A stretch of DNA of 64,000 nt. Source: Roseobacter sp. CCS2. Its GTDB lineage: Bacteria; Pseudomonadota; Alphaproteobacteria; Rhodobacterales; Rhodobacteraceae. A model generated the notes under the pieces. That model did no database searches. It was not told the origin of the DNA and saw only the letters and a program-made list of their open reading frames with translations. The translations under genes were made by a program, and so were the position numbers. Each line of letters starts with the position of its first letter. The first letter of the stretch is position 1. The stretch is from the NCBI RefSeq assembly GCF_000169435.1, contig NZ_AAYB01000001.1, forward strand, positions 372,001 through 436,000. Reading direction: 5' to 3'. Below are positions 43,605 through 52,352 of this stretch, in pieces.

Positions 43605-44744
43605 ATGGCCGAAACACATTTATCTTCCAATCACCCCCCACTCCTACCCACCACGGAAGACGAAGCGGTTGACCGCCTTCGCCTATTGCGATCGCGGCGG
43701 GTTGGCGTTGCAACATATCGCCGGCTGCTGGCAGAACACGGCAGCGCGGCAGATGCCCTGAACGCTTTGCCTGACGTGGCAAAAGCGGCAGGTGTCACCG
43801 ATTACGCGATCTGTCCTGAAGGCGTTGTGATGGCGGAACTTAAAGCAGGCAAAGCCGCCGGTGCCAAGTTGCTGGTCGAAGGATCACCGGAATATCCCAC
43901 AGCATTAAATGATATCAGCGACGCGCCACCTTTGCTTTGGGCCCTTGGCAATGTCGCGCTACTGCAAAAGCCGATGATCGCACTTGTCGGCGCGCGCAAC
44001 GCCTCATCACTGGGCACACGCATGGCAAAGCGCTTGGGCGCAGATCTGGCTGAGGCTGGCTTTGCCGTCGTGTCAGGCCTCGCTCGTGGGATTGATGCAG
44101 CGGCCCATCATGGCGCATTGTCCGGCAGCACGATCGCTGTGATGGCCGGTGGTGTCGACATTATCTATCCGGCGGAAAACACACAACTTGCCCACGATAT
44201 CGCCAAACGCGGACTGCGCCTTTCTGAGATGCCGATGGGGCTGCAACCGCAAGCACGGCATTTCCCAGCACGTAACAGAATAATCTCAGGCCTCTCGCGT
44301 GCGGTGGTGGTGGTGGAAGCCGCAGGAAAGTCCGGCAGTCTGATCACAGCGCGTAATGCGCTTGATCAGGGGCGCGACGTCTTGGCGGTGCCCGGCCATC
44401 CCTTTGATGCACGCGCTTGGGGTTGCAATATGTTGATCCGCGATGGTGCGACACTGGTGCGCAATGCAGAAGACGTGATTGATGCGGTGCGCCCGGCAGT
44501 TGCGGCGGCACCCGAACTTGATCTGTCTACACCCACCCCGACCGCCGCGACACGTAGCCTGCGCGATGTTGCAGCCCTGCACTCTGAAATTTTGTCACGC
44601 CTTGGCAGCGCACCAATTGCGGAAGATCAACTTCTGCGCGACATCAAGGTGGCCGCCACCGAGATCGCACCGGTCCTTGTTGATCTGGAACTTGAAGGCA
44701 AAATCACCCGTCAGTCCGGTGGGCTGCTGGCGCGCGTTGTCTGA
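43605..44744 (+). CDS. dprA: DNA-processing protein DprA
   Basis: Loads RecA on incoming single-stranded DNA during transformation; 379 aa. A helical N-terminal part (about 20-85) precedes the Rossmann domain with ALVGARNASSLGTRMAKRLG, VSGLARGIDAAAHHGAL and GVDIIYPAENTQLA, and VVVVEAAGKSGSLITARNAL. The last ~60 residues form a winged-helix-like domain (EILSRLGSAPIAEDQLLRD). ATG follows GCGGAGG. topA is downstream, a common neighbour in this group. Confidence 0.95.
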   Translation: MAETHLSSNHPPLLPTTEDEAVDRLRLLRSRRVGVATYRRLLAEHGSAADALNALPDVAKAAGVTDYAICPEGVVMAELKAGKAAGAKLLVEGSPEYPTALNDISDAPPLLWALGNVALLQKPMIALVGARNASSLGTRMAKRLGADLAEAGFAVVSGLARGIDAAAHHGALSGSTIAVMAGGVDIIYPAENTQLAHDIAKRGLRLSEMPMGLQPQARHFPARNRIISGLSRAVVVVEAAGKSGSLITARNALDQGRDVLAVPGHPFDARAWGCNMLIRDGATLVRNAEDVIDAVRPAVAAAPELDLSTPTPTAATRSLRDVAALHSEILSRLGSAPIAEDQLLRDIKVAATEIAPVLVDLELEGKITRQSGGLLARVV

Positions 44745-44781
44745 AAGATCGGGCAATTTTGCGCAAAGATTTTTCCCCTCA

Positions 44782-44810
44782 TTGACATTCGGCAAACAGA
44801 CGCCACATCT
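44782..44810 (+). promoter_or_regulatory. Possible promoter of topA
   Basis: TTGACA (44782-44787), a perfect -35 box, with ACATCT 17 bases on (44805-44810) as a weak -10. It lies 41 bases before topA. Only the -35 half is convincing. Confidence 0.35.
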
Positions 44811-44850
44811 TGCCCAACTTAAGGAACCGCATTTTTCGTAAAGGATTCTC

Positions 44851-47451
44851 ATGCCCGTTGTCGTTGTCGAATCCCCCGCGAAGGCCAAGAAAATAAACGG
44901 TTATCTTGGCAGTGACTATACTGTTCTTGCCTCTTATGGCCACGTCCGTGATCTGCCGCCAAAGGACGGGTCGGTCCTGCCGGACGACGATTTTGACATG
45001 AAATGGGAAATCGCGTCAGACAGCAAAAAGCACATCAAGGCCATTGTGGACGCACTGAAAAACGACAACGAACTGATCCTCGCAACCGACCCTGACCGCG
45101 AAGGCGAAGCCATTTCCTGGCACCTGACCGAGGCGTTGACAGCCAAAAAGGCCATCAAGAAAGATACCCCCGTCAGCCGGGTTGTTTTCAACGCCATTAC
45201 AAAGTCAGCCGTGACAGACGCAATGGCCAATCCGCGTCAGGTGGATGAACCGTTGGTCGAGGCTTATCTGGCGCGCCGCGCTTTGGATTACCTAGTTGGT
45301 TTCAACCTGTCACCTGTCCTGTGGCGTAAACTGCCCGGTGCAAAATCCGCTGGCCGCGTCCAATCTGTTTGCCTGCGCATCATCGTTGAACGCGAGATGG
45401 AAATCGAAGCGTTCCGCAATCAGGAATACTGGACGGTCAAGGCACTGCTGCAATCGGCCCGCGGTCAGACATTCGAGGCCCGCCTGACCACACTGGCTGG
45501 CAAGAAGCTGGATAAGTTTGATCTTGGCAATGAAACACAGGCCGAAATGGCCGTGCAGGCCATCAGTTCGCGTGACTTGGTGATCAAATCGGTTGAGGCC
45601 AAACCAGCCACGCGCAACCCTTCGCCGCCGTTCATGACATCGACCCTGCAACAGGAGGCCAGCCGCAAATTTGGCATGGGTGCCAAGCAAACGATGAGCG
45701 TGGCACAACGCCTTTATGAGGCAGGCCTTATTACTTACATGCGGACCGATGGCATTGATATGGCGCCCGAAGCCGTGACCGGTGCGCGCGATGCGATCAA
45801 GGCAAAATTTGGTGACAAATACCTGCCAGATCAGCCGCGTATGTATAAAAACAAAGCGAAGAACGCGCAGGAAGCCCACGAATGCATCCGCCCAACTGAG
45901 ATGTCGGTCAGCACCGAGGACGCGAAGATTGCCGATGCCGATCAGCGCAAGCTTTATGATCTGATCTATAAACGCACCATGGCCAGCCAGATGGCTGCGG
46001 CCAAGCTGGAACGCACAGTTGTCGATATCACCAGCGCCGATGAACAGGTCGTGCTGCGCGCCAACGGGCAAGTCATGGTCTTTGACGGCTTTATCGCGAT
46101 TTACGAGGAAGGCAAGGACGACAGCGTTGTTGACGATGATGACAAGCGCCTGCCGCAACTGACCGAAGGCGAAAAGGCCGATAAGAAATCGGTCAATCCC
46201 GAACAGCATTTCACCCAACCACCGCCGCGCTACACTGAGGCGACGCTGGTCAAGCGCATGGAAGAATTGGGCATTGGCCGCCCGTCAACCTATGCCTCGA
46301 TTGTGACCACCATTCAGGACCGCGGCTATGTCGAGAAGGACAAGAACCGCCTGATCCCACAGGATAAGGGGCGGTTGGTCACGGCGTTCCTGACCAACTA
46401 TTTCCGCAAATACATTGGGTATGACTTTACCGCCGATCTGGAAAACCAACTGGATGAAGTCAGCGCAGGTGATGCCGACTATAAAAAGGTACTGGGCCAG
46501 TTCTGGCGCGATTTTTCGGCCGCGATTGCCGAAACCGCTGATTTGCGCATCACCGAGGTGTTGGAAAAAATCAACGAGGTGCTGGAGCCACATCTGTTCC
46601 CGCCAACCGAAGGTGGCAGCGATCCGCGCCTTTGCCCCAACTGCGGGGCTGGCCGTTTGTCAATGCGCACCGCCCGGTCCGGTGGCGCTTTCATTGGCTG
46701 TTCGAACTATCCTGAATGTCGTTACACCCGCGCGTTTGGCCCCCCCAACCCAGAAGCAGAGCTTTCGGCCATTCCACCCGAAGGCAAGTTGCTGGGAACG
46801 GATGAAGGTGACGAAATCCGCATCTTTAAGGGCCGCTTTGGCCCCTATGCCCAACGGGGTGAAGTGACCGAGGACAACAAGAAACCGAAACGCCAGAGTA
46901 TTCCCGATGGTTGGGAACCTGAAGAGGTTACGCTTGATCAAGCGCTGATGCTGTTATCCCTGCCTCGTGAATTGGGCCCGCACCCCGAAGATGGTGTGGC
47001 CGTTTGGGCGAACCTTGGGCGCTATGGCCCGTATCTGAAACACGCCGAAAGCACATCGCATCGCGGTGGCACCAACGCCAATTTGGAAAGCATTGATGAG
47101 GTGTGGACCGTTGGCATGAACCGCGCCGTACAATTGCTGGCCGAAAAGGTCGCGTCGCGTGGTCAACGCGGCAAGGCCGCCGTGCCGGTACGTGAGTTGG
47201 GCGAACATCCAGAGGCCGGTGGCCCAGTCAATATCTTTGATGGCAAATATGGACCCTATGTGAAGTGGGAAAAGATCAATGCGACGATCCCGGACACGAT
47301 AGAACCGTCCGAACTGACGATGGCGCAGGCTGTGCATCTGATTGATGAACGGGCCGAGAAAGCAGGCAAGAAGAAACCTGCCCGCAAAAAGGCGCCTGCG
47401 AAAAAGAAAACAGCCGCTAAGAAAAAGCCCGCAGCGAAGAAGGCGAGCTGA
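44851..47451 (+). CDS. topA: DNA topoisomerase I
   Basis: Relaxes negative supercoils; 866 aa. The Toprim domain at the N-terminus has VVVESPAKAKKINGYLG and DPDREGEAISWHL with the metal acids. The strand-cleaving Tyr is residue 296 in LITYMRTDG. A four-Cys zinc finger lies near 590-625 (CPNCGAGRLS, then CSNYPECRY), followed by repeated C-terminal binding modules (GRFGPYAQRG, GRYGPYLKH, GKYGPYVKW). It ends in a Lys/Ala-rich tail of about 30 residues, usual in alphaproteobacterial TopA. Confidence 0.97.
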   Translation: MPVVVVESPAKAKKINGYLGSDYTVLASYGHVRDLPPKDGSVLPDDDFDMKWEIASDSKKHIKAIVDALKNDNELILATDPDREGEAISWHLTEALTAKKAIKKDTPVSRVVFNAITKSAVTDAMANPRQVDEPLVEAYLARRALDYLVGFNLSPVLWRKLPGAKSAGRVQSVCLRIIVEREMEIEAFRNQEYWTVKALLQSARGQTFEARLTTLAGKKLDKFDLGNETQAEMAVQAISSRDLVIKSVEAKPATRNPSPPFMTSTLQQEASRKFGMGAKQTMSVAQRLYEAGLITYMRTDGIDMAPEAVTGARDAIKAKFGDKYLPDQPRMYKNKAKNAQEAHECIRPTEMSVSTEDAKIADADQRKLYDLIYKRTMASQMAAAKLERTVVDITSADEQVVLRANGQVMVFDGFIAIYEEGKDDSVVDDDDKRLPQLTEGEKADKKSVNPEQHFTQPPPRYTEATLVKRMEELGIGRPSTYASIVTTIQDRGYVEKDKNRLIPQDKGRLVTAFLTNYFRKYIGYDFTADLENQLDEVSAGDADYKKVLGQFWRDFSAAIAETADLRITEVLEKINEVLEPHLFPPTEGGSDPRLCPNCGAGRLSMRTARSGGAFIGCSNYPECRYTRAFGPPNPEAELSAIPPEGKLLGTDEGDEIRIFKGRFGPYAQRGEVTEDNKKPKRQSIPDGWEPEEVTLDQALMLLSLPRELGPHPEDGVAVWANLGRYGPYLKHAESTSHRGGTNANLESIDEVWTVGMNRAVQLLAEKVASRGQRGKAAVPVRELGEHPEAGGPVNIFDGKYGPYVKWEKINATIPDTIEPSELTMAQAVHLIDERAEKAGKKKPARKKAPAKKKTAAKKKPAAKKAS

Positions 47452-47534
47452 CCCCTTTCTGCATCGCGGCAATTTATTGACTCTTTTCGGCGTGGGCGGC
47501 ACAACATGCCCAAACCACGCCGGAGAGTTCGCTG

Positions 47535-48230
47535 ATGAAAAAGATCTACCCCAATGCGGCCGCTGCCCTTGATGGGCTTTTGCATGATGGCATGTTTATT
47601 GCGGCTGGCGGTTTTGGCCTATGTGGTATTCCCGAATTGCTGCTTGACGCGATTAAGGATGCTGGCACGCAGGATCTGACGTTTGCGTCAAACAATGCGG
47701 GTGTCGATGATTTTGGCATCGGCATTCTACTGCAAACCCGGCAGGTCAAAAAGATGATCAGCTCTTACGTGGGTGAGAATGCTGAGTTTATGCGCCAGTA
47801 TTTGTCAGGTGAGTTGGAGTTGGAGTTTAACCCGCAAGGCACCTTGGCAGAGCGCATGCGCGCCGGTGGCTGCGGCATTCCCGGTTTTTATACAAAGACC
47901 GGTGTGGGCACCGTGATCGCCGATGGCAAAGAGCACAAAGACTTCAACGGCGAGACATGCATCATGGAAGAGGGCATTTTTGCCGATCTATCCATCGTCA
48001 AAGCTTGGAAAGCAGATGAAACCGGCAACCTTGTGTTCCGCAAGACAGCCCGCAACTTTAATCCGCCTGCCGCGATGTGTGGTAAAACCTGTGTCGTCGA
48101 GGTGGAAGAAATTGTGCCAACCGGTTCGCTTGATCCTGACAGCATTCACCTGCCCGGCATTTATGTGCACCGCCTGATCCAAGGCGAGCATGAAAAGCGG
48201 ATCGAGCAACGTACAGTAAGGAGCGCATGA
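47535..48230 (+). CDS. scoA: 3-oxoacid CoA-transferase subunit A
   Basis: Alpha subunit of a class I CoA transferase, 231 aa, exchanging CoA between succinyl-CoA and acetoacetate or a related acid. AAGGFGLCGIPELLLDAIKD is the signature glycine loop. GGCGIPGFYTKTGVGTVIAD and the LVFRKTARNFNPPAAM strand fit the family. Subunit B starts 3 bases after its stop, with AAGGAG for the second ATG inside this gene. Exact acid is not decidable from sequence. Confidence 0.9.
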   Translation: MKKIYPNAAAALDGLLHDGMFIAAGGFGLCGIPELLLDAIKDAGTQDLTFASNNAGVDDFGIGILLQTRQVKKMISSYVGENAEFMRQYLSGELELEFNPQGTLAERMRAGGCGIPGFYTKTGVGTVIADGKEHKDFNGETCIMEEGIFADLSIVKAWKADETGNLVFRKTARNFNPPAAMCGKTCVVEVEEIVPTGSLDPDSIHLPGIYVHRLIQGEHEKRIEQRTVRSA

Positions 48231-48233
48231 AGC

Positions 48234-48857
48234 ATGTGGGATCGCAATCAAATGGCCGCCCGCGCCGCGCAGGAACTGCAAGACGGCTGGTACGTCAACC
48301 TGGGGATCGGCATTCCGACCCTCGTGTCCAATTATATTCCAGATGGAATCGAAGTGACCCTGCAATCCGAAAACGGCATGTTGGGCATGGGCCCCTTCCC
48401 GATTGAGGGTGAAGAAGACGCTGATCTGATTAATGCAGGCAAGCAGACGATCACTGAACTGCCCCAAACCGCGTACTTTGATAGCGCGCAATCCTTTGGC
48501 ATGATCCGCGGCGGCAAAATTGCAATGGCGATCTTGGGCGCGATGGAAGTGGCTGAAAACGGCGATCTGGCGAACTGGATGATCCCCGGCAAGCTGGTCA
48601 AAGGTATGGGTGGCGCCATGGATTTGGTTGCTGGTGTTGGTCGCGTTGTTGTTGTGATGGATCACACCAACAAACACGGCGTCAGCAAAGTGCTGAAAGA
48701 ATGCACGCTGCCGCTGACCGGTAAAGCTGTTGTCGACCGGATTATCACCAATCTGGGTGTTCTTGATGTTGTAGAGGGCGGTTTAAAGATCGTCGAAACC
48801 GCAGAGGGTGTCACCGAGGACGACCTGCGTGCTGCCACGGAAGCCGCTATTGTCTGA
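48234..48857 (+). CDS. scoB: 3-oxoacid CoA-transferase subunit B
   Basis: Beta subunit, 207 aa, carrying the catalytic Glu in [11 protein letters not shown] (near residue 45), which forms the glutamyl-CoA thioester. [16 protein letters not shown] is the second signature. [20 protein letters not shown] and [20 protein letters not shown] are family strands. A GNAT-like gene begins inside its last codons. Confidence 0.92.
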   Translation: MWDRNQMAARAAQELQDGWYVNLGIGIPTLVSNYIPDGIEVTLQSENGMLGMGPFPIEGEEDADLINAGKQTITELPQTAYFDSAQSFGMIRGGKIAMAILGAMEVAENGDLANWMIPGKLVKGMGGAMDLVAGVGRVVVVMDHTNKHGVSKVLKECTLPLTGKAVVDRIITNLGVLDVVEGGLKIVETAEGVTEDDLRAATEAAIV

Positions 48858-49140
48858 TTTGTCTGTCATGCGCGAAAAGGGCGACAAAAAAGGTCGCTAT
48901 TATATAGTACATGCCTCAGGCCAGAGTGAGCTGACCTTTTCAATCATGTCCGCAAAGCTTGTGATTGCGGATCATACACAAGTCGCCCCCGGCCATGAGG
49001 GCGAAGGGATTGGTCTGATCATGTTACGCGAGATGATCGCGGATGCGCGCAGTGAGGGCTTTCAGATTGTTCCGCTTTGCCCCTTCGTAAATGCACAGCG
49101 CCGCAAACACCCAGAATGGGCCGATGCGTTTTCGGTCTAG
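48850..49140 (+). CDS. Small GNAT-like acetyltransferase (YjdJ/COG2388 type)
   Basis: A compact GNAT relative of 96 aa. The CoA loop is [20 protein letters not shown], and [19 protein letters not shown] is the C-terminal signature of the COG2388 group. TTG at 48850 gives [20 protein letters not shown], matching the usual N-terminal layout, and GGAAG lies just before it. ATG 48868 would lose the first strand and has no ribosome site. The gene overlaps the scoB stop by 8 bases and ends 4 bases inside the convergent transglycosylase gene. Confidence 0.7.
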   Translation: MSDLSVMREKGDKKGRYYIVHASGQSELTFSIMSAKLVIADHTQVAPGHEGEGIGLIMLREMIADARSEGFQIVPLCPFVNAQRRKHPEWADAFSV

Positions 49141-49970
49141 CTGCCGTTCACGTTAAAGACACAAGCATCCGTAATTAATTCAGGTGGCGTTTGGCACAAG
49201 CCTTTGGCGACCTGCCATGCGGCAAGAACCTTTGGAACATAGGCGCGGGTTTCACGGAAGGGTGGCACACCTTCGTGCCGACGCACATTGCCTTCGCCAG
49301 CGTTATACCCTGCAAGCGCCAGTACCGCGTCATTATCGAAATGATCAAGCAACCATTCCAGATAAGCCACGCCACCTTTGATGTTCTGCGCGGGATCTGT
49401 GCTGTTAGTGACGCCAAAGCGCGCAGCAGTCGCAGGCATCAGCTGCATAAGTCCTTCCGCCCCAGCCGAGCTTACCGCGTCAATGCGTCCAGCGCTTTCA
49501 ACGGAGATGACCGCAAGAACCAAAGCAGGCGACACCGATGTGCCAACTGTTTCAATAAGGATGCTGCGACCATGTGCATTTGCGATGTTCTGCAAGGCCT
49601 GTAGCCGGGGCGCAAAGACGCCTTGACCGGATGGCGGATCGTTCAGCTGCGCCATCGCCTTTTGGAACCGCGATGCGCCCTGCGCTGTCAGCTGTGAAGG
49701 TACGGTTGTCCAGAACCACTCTAGCCCCGAGGGTTGTGGCAAGGCCACTGCGGCGGCTGCCGCGGGTTCCGGTTCTGGGTCCGCATAAACCGGACCACGC
49801 CGGGGGGCGTTGGGATCAATCTGCACGGTGATGCGATTGCTGTCACTTTCTGACGGCACCGGGACCCGTTTGAAGGTAAAGTCAGGTTGTAGTCTTTCGA
49901 CTTCTGCCAATACCGGCGACGCGCATAAGACTGCACCCGCCATAAGTATGCCTGTTAATCTACGACTCAT
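49137..49970 (-). CDS. Lytic transglycosylase (SLT domain)
   Basis: A 277-aa exported muramidase that cuts peptidoglycan with 1,6-anhydro product. A signal peptide covers residues 1-22 (ending VLA before EVERLQP). The SLT domain runs from about 140: the catalytic Glu is in SVESAGRIDAVSSAGAEGLM, then QLMPATAARFGV and ALAGYNAGEGNVRRHEGVPP. Residues 25-90 are a Pro/Glu-rich linker. It lies back to back with the pilus locus and could open the wall for the Tad machine, which is inference from position only. Confidence 0.88.
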   Translation of the reverse strand: MSRRLTGILMAGAVLCASPVLAEVERLQPDFTFKRVPVPSESDSNRITVQIDPNAPRRGPVYADPEPEPAAAAAVALPQPSGLEWFWTTVPSQLTAQGASRFQKAMAQLNDPPSGQGVFAPRLQALQNIANAHGRSILIETVGTSVSPALVLAVISVESAGRIDAVSSAGAEGLMQLMPATAARFGVTNSTDPAQNIKGGVAYLEWLLDHFDNDAVLALAGYNAGEGNVRRHEGVPPFRETRAYVPKVLAAWQVAKGLCQTPPELITDACVFNVNGS

Positions 49971-50322
49971 GTTCTTGCCTGCTCGTGGCTTGTTTGTTCA
50001 TGTTAAAATGGCAGAAAATCGCCCAAATGCCAGTTTCTAAAGAACAATTCCTGCGATTCCATGCGGATTGAGAGCATTTTGGCAACGGAAACCGCAAGAG
50101 ATGAACCGGAGATGAATATTTCTTTCATTTAAAAACAATGACTTACGCTACATCATCCGAGTTTTGTTATTTGAGGCGAAAAAAACCGTTTGATGCCAAA
50201 CTCCCGCCCCAATCAACTGGCTATATGTCTGCATCCAAGACGGCGTTCGCGTTAGCGTACCAATCAAATTGATGCCGGCGCGGAACGAAACAAAACCTGC
50301 AATACCCTGAGGAGGGAATGAA
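49971..50322. other. Intergenic space between transglycosylase and first Flp pilin
   Basis: A 352-base, AT-richer stretch without a credible gene. It must hold divergent promoters for the transglycosylase and the pilin operon, but I found no clear -35/-10 pair. The only firm signal is the pilin ribosome site GAGGAGGG (50309-50316), six bases before ATG 50323, an unusually strong match that fits high pilin output. A nearer ATG at 50318 is out of frame. Confidence 0.6.
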
Positions 50323-50511
50323 ATGCTTAACTTTATCAAAAACTTCCGTAACGACGAAGACGGTGCCGTAACAGTTGACTTCGTTGTTCTGACAGCTGCA
50401 ATCGTTGTACTCGGCCTGGCCGTAGGCAGCGCAGTCAGCCAAGGTGCTACTGATCTGGCAAACGACATCGAAAAAGATCTGAAAGCTCAGTGTTCCGGCG
50501 GCAACTGCTAA
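50323..50511 (+). CDS. Flp family type IVb pilin (1)
   Basis: Major pilin candidate, 62 aa. The prepilin peptidase site is Gly14/Ala15 in EDGAVTVDFVVLTAAIVV; mature residue 5 is Asp19, where most type IV pilins have Glu. One hydrophobic helix spans about 15-38. The C-terminus is QCSGGNC with Cys57 and Cys62, able to form a terminal disulfide loop. ATG follows GAGGAGGG. A hairpin 26 bases after the stop separates it from the second pilin. Confidence 0.93.
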   Translation: MLNFIKNFRNDEDGAVTVDFVVLTAAIVVLGLAVGSAVSQGATDLANDIEKDLKAQCSGGNC

Positions 50512-50537
50512 TAAGCTGACGTTGTTCACTTGATACA

Positions 50538-50567
50538 AAGTAGCGCCGCTTGTTGGTGGCGCTACTT
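50538..50567 (+). terminator. Hairpin after the first pilin gene
   Basis: AAGTAGCGCC (50538-50547) pairs perfectly with GGCGCTACTT (50558-50567) around ten bases. No T run follows, so it may attenuate or protect the short pilin mRNA from 3' decay rather than stop all transcription. Confidence 0.5.
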
Positions 50568-50688
50568 GCACAAATAGCGCATCGCAAATCTAAGAGTGCT
50601 TTGTACACGAGCAGATGCTGAACTACCGCCACAGGCAATTTGCATGTCGCGGCAAACAAGTTTCATCATAAGAGAAAGTGAGACAGGC

Positions 50689-50877
50689 ATGAGAAGATTA
50701 ATTGCTACTTTTCTCGCGGATGATGAAGGTGCCGTCACTGTCGACTTTGTTGTGTTGACCGCTGCGATCTGTCTTTTAGGCGCGATTGTAGTTGGAACAT
50801 TTGCCGAAGAACCGGTAAGAATAAGTAATAACATCTCGACCTTCATGCAGGATCAGTGCTCCAACGGTTCCTGCTGA
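50689..50877 (+). CDS. Flp family type IVb pilin (2)
   Basis: A second pilin, also 62 aa. The processing region DDEGAVTVDFVVLTAAI (Gly14/Ala15, Asp at mature 5) and C-terminal QCSNGSC match pilin 1, while the middle (GTFAEEPVRISNNIS) differs. Cys28 lies inside the membrane helix and is absent from pilin 1. The ribosome site is weak (GAGACAGG), so it is probably a minor pilin. A longer frame from 50596 has no support. Confidence 0.9.
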   Translation: MRRLIATFLADDEGAVTVDFVVLTAAICLLGAIVVGTFAEEPVRISNNISTFMQDQCSNGSC

Positions 50878-51315
50878 TATGTAGATTGGGTTTTAACCCA
50901 TTGCCCCAGAAGCAATGCACTTGATCTTGATACAACCGCTGTATTCTAGAGATAGAGCAGACCAATCTTTAAAGACCACCCAAACTGCCCCCAAAAACTG
51001 CTATGCGCGCATAAATGTAACCATTTGTTGTTGATGGCGGCCCTATCCTGGGCTTATTTGCAGAAATAGCTTGTGTTGAACGGTGCATAAAAACTCATGC
51101 CTGTCTGTTACTACCGATATAAGGCAACAGACCGCCACGGCGTAAAGTGATGGCTTTATTCAACGCTTCAAAAATTGTTTAACTTCTTTATATCATGTGT
51201 AAGCGTAAAGATGTACATGCATGTGCTTTACATCGCTCTGCGGTCATCAATGCGACCGCGGATCATAAACAAATAGGCCATCCGACTGGATGGCCCGAAT
51301 TGCAGAGGCCTACGA
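50878..51315. promoter_or_regulatory. Intergenic space between pilin 2 and cpaB
   Basis: A 438-base stretch with no credible gene. TGGGTT (50887-50892) and AACCCA (50895-50900) form a small palindrome just after the pilin 2 stop, perhaps a decayed copy of the GTA...GGTGGG repeats in the cta operon. GTAAAG (51205-51210) and CTTTAC (51226-51231) form an inverted repeat, overlapping GATGTA/TACATC (51210-51215 and 51229-51234), about 85-110 bases before cpaB. That is a reasonable spot for a regulator of the assembly genes. Confidence 0.35.
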
Positions 51316-52128
51316 ATGCGAGCAGTTTTTGGATTGGTACTTTTGGTCGGCATGGGACTGGCAGGTTTTGCCGTGTACATGGTCAATCAGTATATGGATA
51401 CGCAAGCTTCCGCGTTGGAGCAAGAACGTCAGCGTTCGGCTACAGCCATTCGCACTGTCGACATCTACGCCCCATCACGAGACCTTACTTATGGTGAACT
51501 GTTGACGGCAGACGATGTACAAATCATCAAATACGCCCGCGATCACTTGCCAGAAGGCGTGTTCGCCACTGAGGAAGAGCTTTTCCCGGAAGGTTTGAAC
51601 ACTCCGCGCGTTGTGCGTTTGCCGATGCAAGTGAACGAGCCGATTTTGACCGCCAAAGTAACAGAAGCGGGTGCGCCGCAAGGGATCACTGCATTGTTGG
51701 ATTCGGGCATGCGCGCTTTTCCTTTGCCCGACAGCATAACACGGGCGTTCGCCAGCGAGCTTCGCCCGACGGACCTGATTGATCTTTATTGGATCGGTAG
51801 AGTGGGTAATGGTCCAAGCAGCTCCCGCCTAGTCAAAAGCCGCATGGAAATCATTTCCTTGGAACCGAGCGTTGTCATTCAGGTGTCGCAGGAAGACTTC
51901 GCTGACCTTCAGGTTCTGAGTGCAGCGGGATCGCTTTCCCTGACACCAGTTGGTCGCGATGACCTCGAGGCAGGTGACCTGACCATTGAGACCAACATTC
52001 GCGACGTACTTGGTATTGTCGCCCCAGTGGTAGAAGAGACGGTAGAAGAAGCCGCTCCGGAACGTTGCTTTGTGACGCAGCGCAGCGGGACTGAGCGTCT
52101 ACAGGTTGAGGTCGAGTGCGCTAACTAA
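51316..52128 (+). CDS. cpaB: Flp pilus assembly protein CpaB/RcpC
   Basis: A 270-aa inner-membrane-anchored periplasmic protein that stabilises the Tad secretin. Residues 3-22 form the membrane helix. A SAF-type domain follows (LTYGELLTADDVQIIKYARD, then RLPMQVNEPILTAKV). ALLDSGMRAFPLPDSITRAF and RPTDLIDLYWIG are the RcpC signature. The tail is Glu/Val-rich (VVEETVEEAAPERC). It opens the assembly part of the tad locus. Confidence 0.9.
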   Translation: MRAVFGLVLLVGMGLAGFAVYMVNQYMDTQASALEQERQRSATAIRTVDIYAPSRDLTYGELLTADDVQIIKYARDHLPEGVFATEEELFPEGLNTPRVVRLPMQVNEPILTAKVTEAGAPQGITALLDSGMRAFPLPDSITRAFASELRPTDLIDLYWIGRVGNGPSSSRLVKSRMEIISLEPSVVIQVSQEDFADLQVLSAAGSLSLTPVGRDDLEAGDLTIETNIRDVLGIVAPVVEETVEEAAPERCFVTQRSGTERLQVEVECAN

Positions 52129-52160
52129 CCGCCCTGACTTTTTGAAATCTCAAAACACTC

Positions 52161-52192
52161 TTGCGCCACGCTAAATCTTGTGTGTGGCGCAA
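52161..52192 (+). repeat. Hairpin between cpaB and cpaC
   Basis: TTGCGCCAC (52161-52169) pairs with GTGGCGCAA (52184-52192) around 14 bases, 33 bases after cpaB. There is no T run. It marks one of three intercistronic hairpins in this locus. Confidence 0.45.
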
Positions 52193-52352
52193 CATCTTCA
52201 CACACAGAATTGCGAGTGTTGCGTTTTATCCACATTCGCTATGTCGTGCAAAGCCTTGATTCTTGCAATAAATCTGGAACTGTCCCATGGTCATCCAATC
52301 ATGGGCGGGAAGACCCGTTAAAACGAGGCGTGATCGGAGAGGCAGGTCACTT

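Noticed and set aside
45310-46218. Minus-strand open frame of 302 codons inside topA
   Set aside because: Antisense to catalytic regions of topoisomerase I; no family match by eye.
52161-52192. Rho-independent terminator after cpaB
   Set aside because: The stem is good but no T run follows on either strand, so it is listed only as a hairpin.
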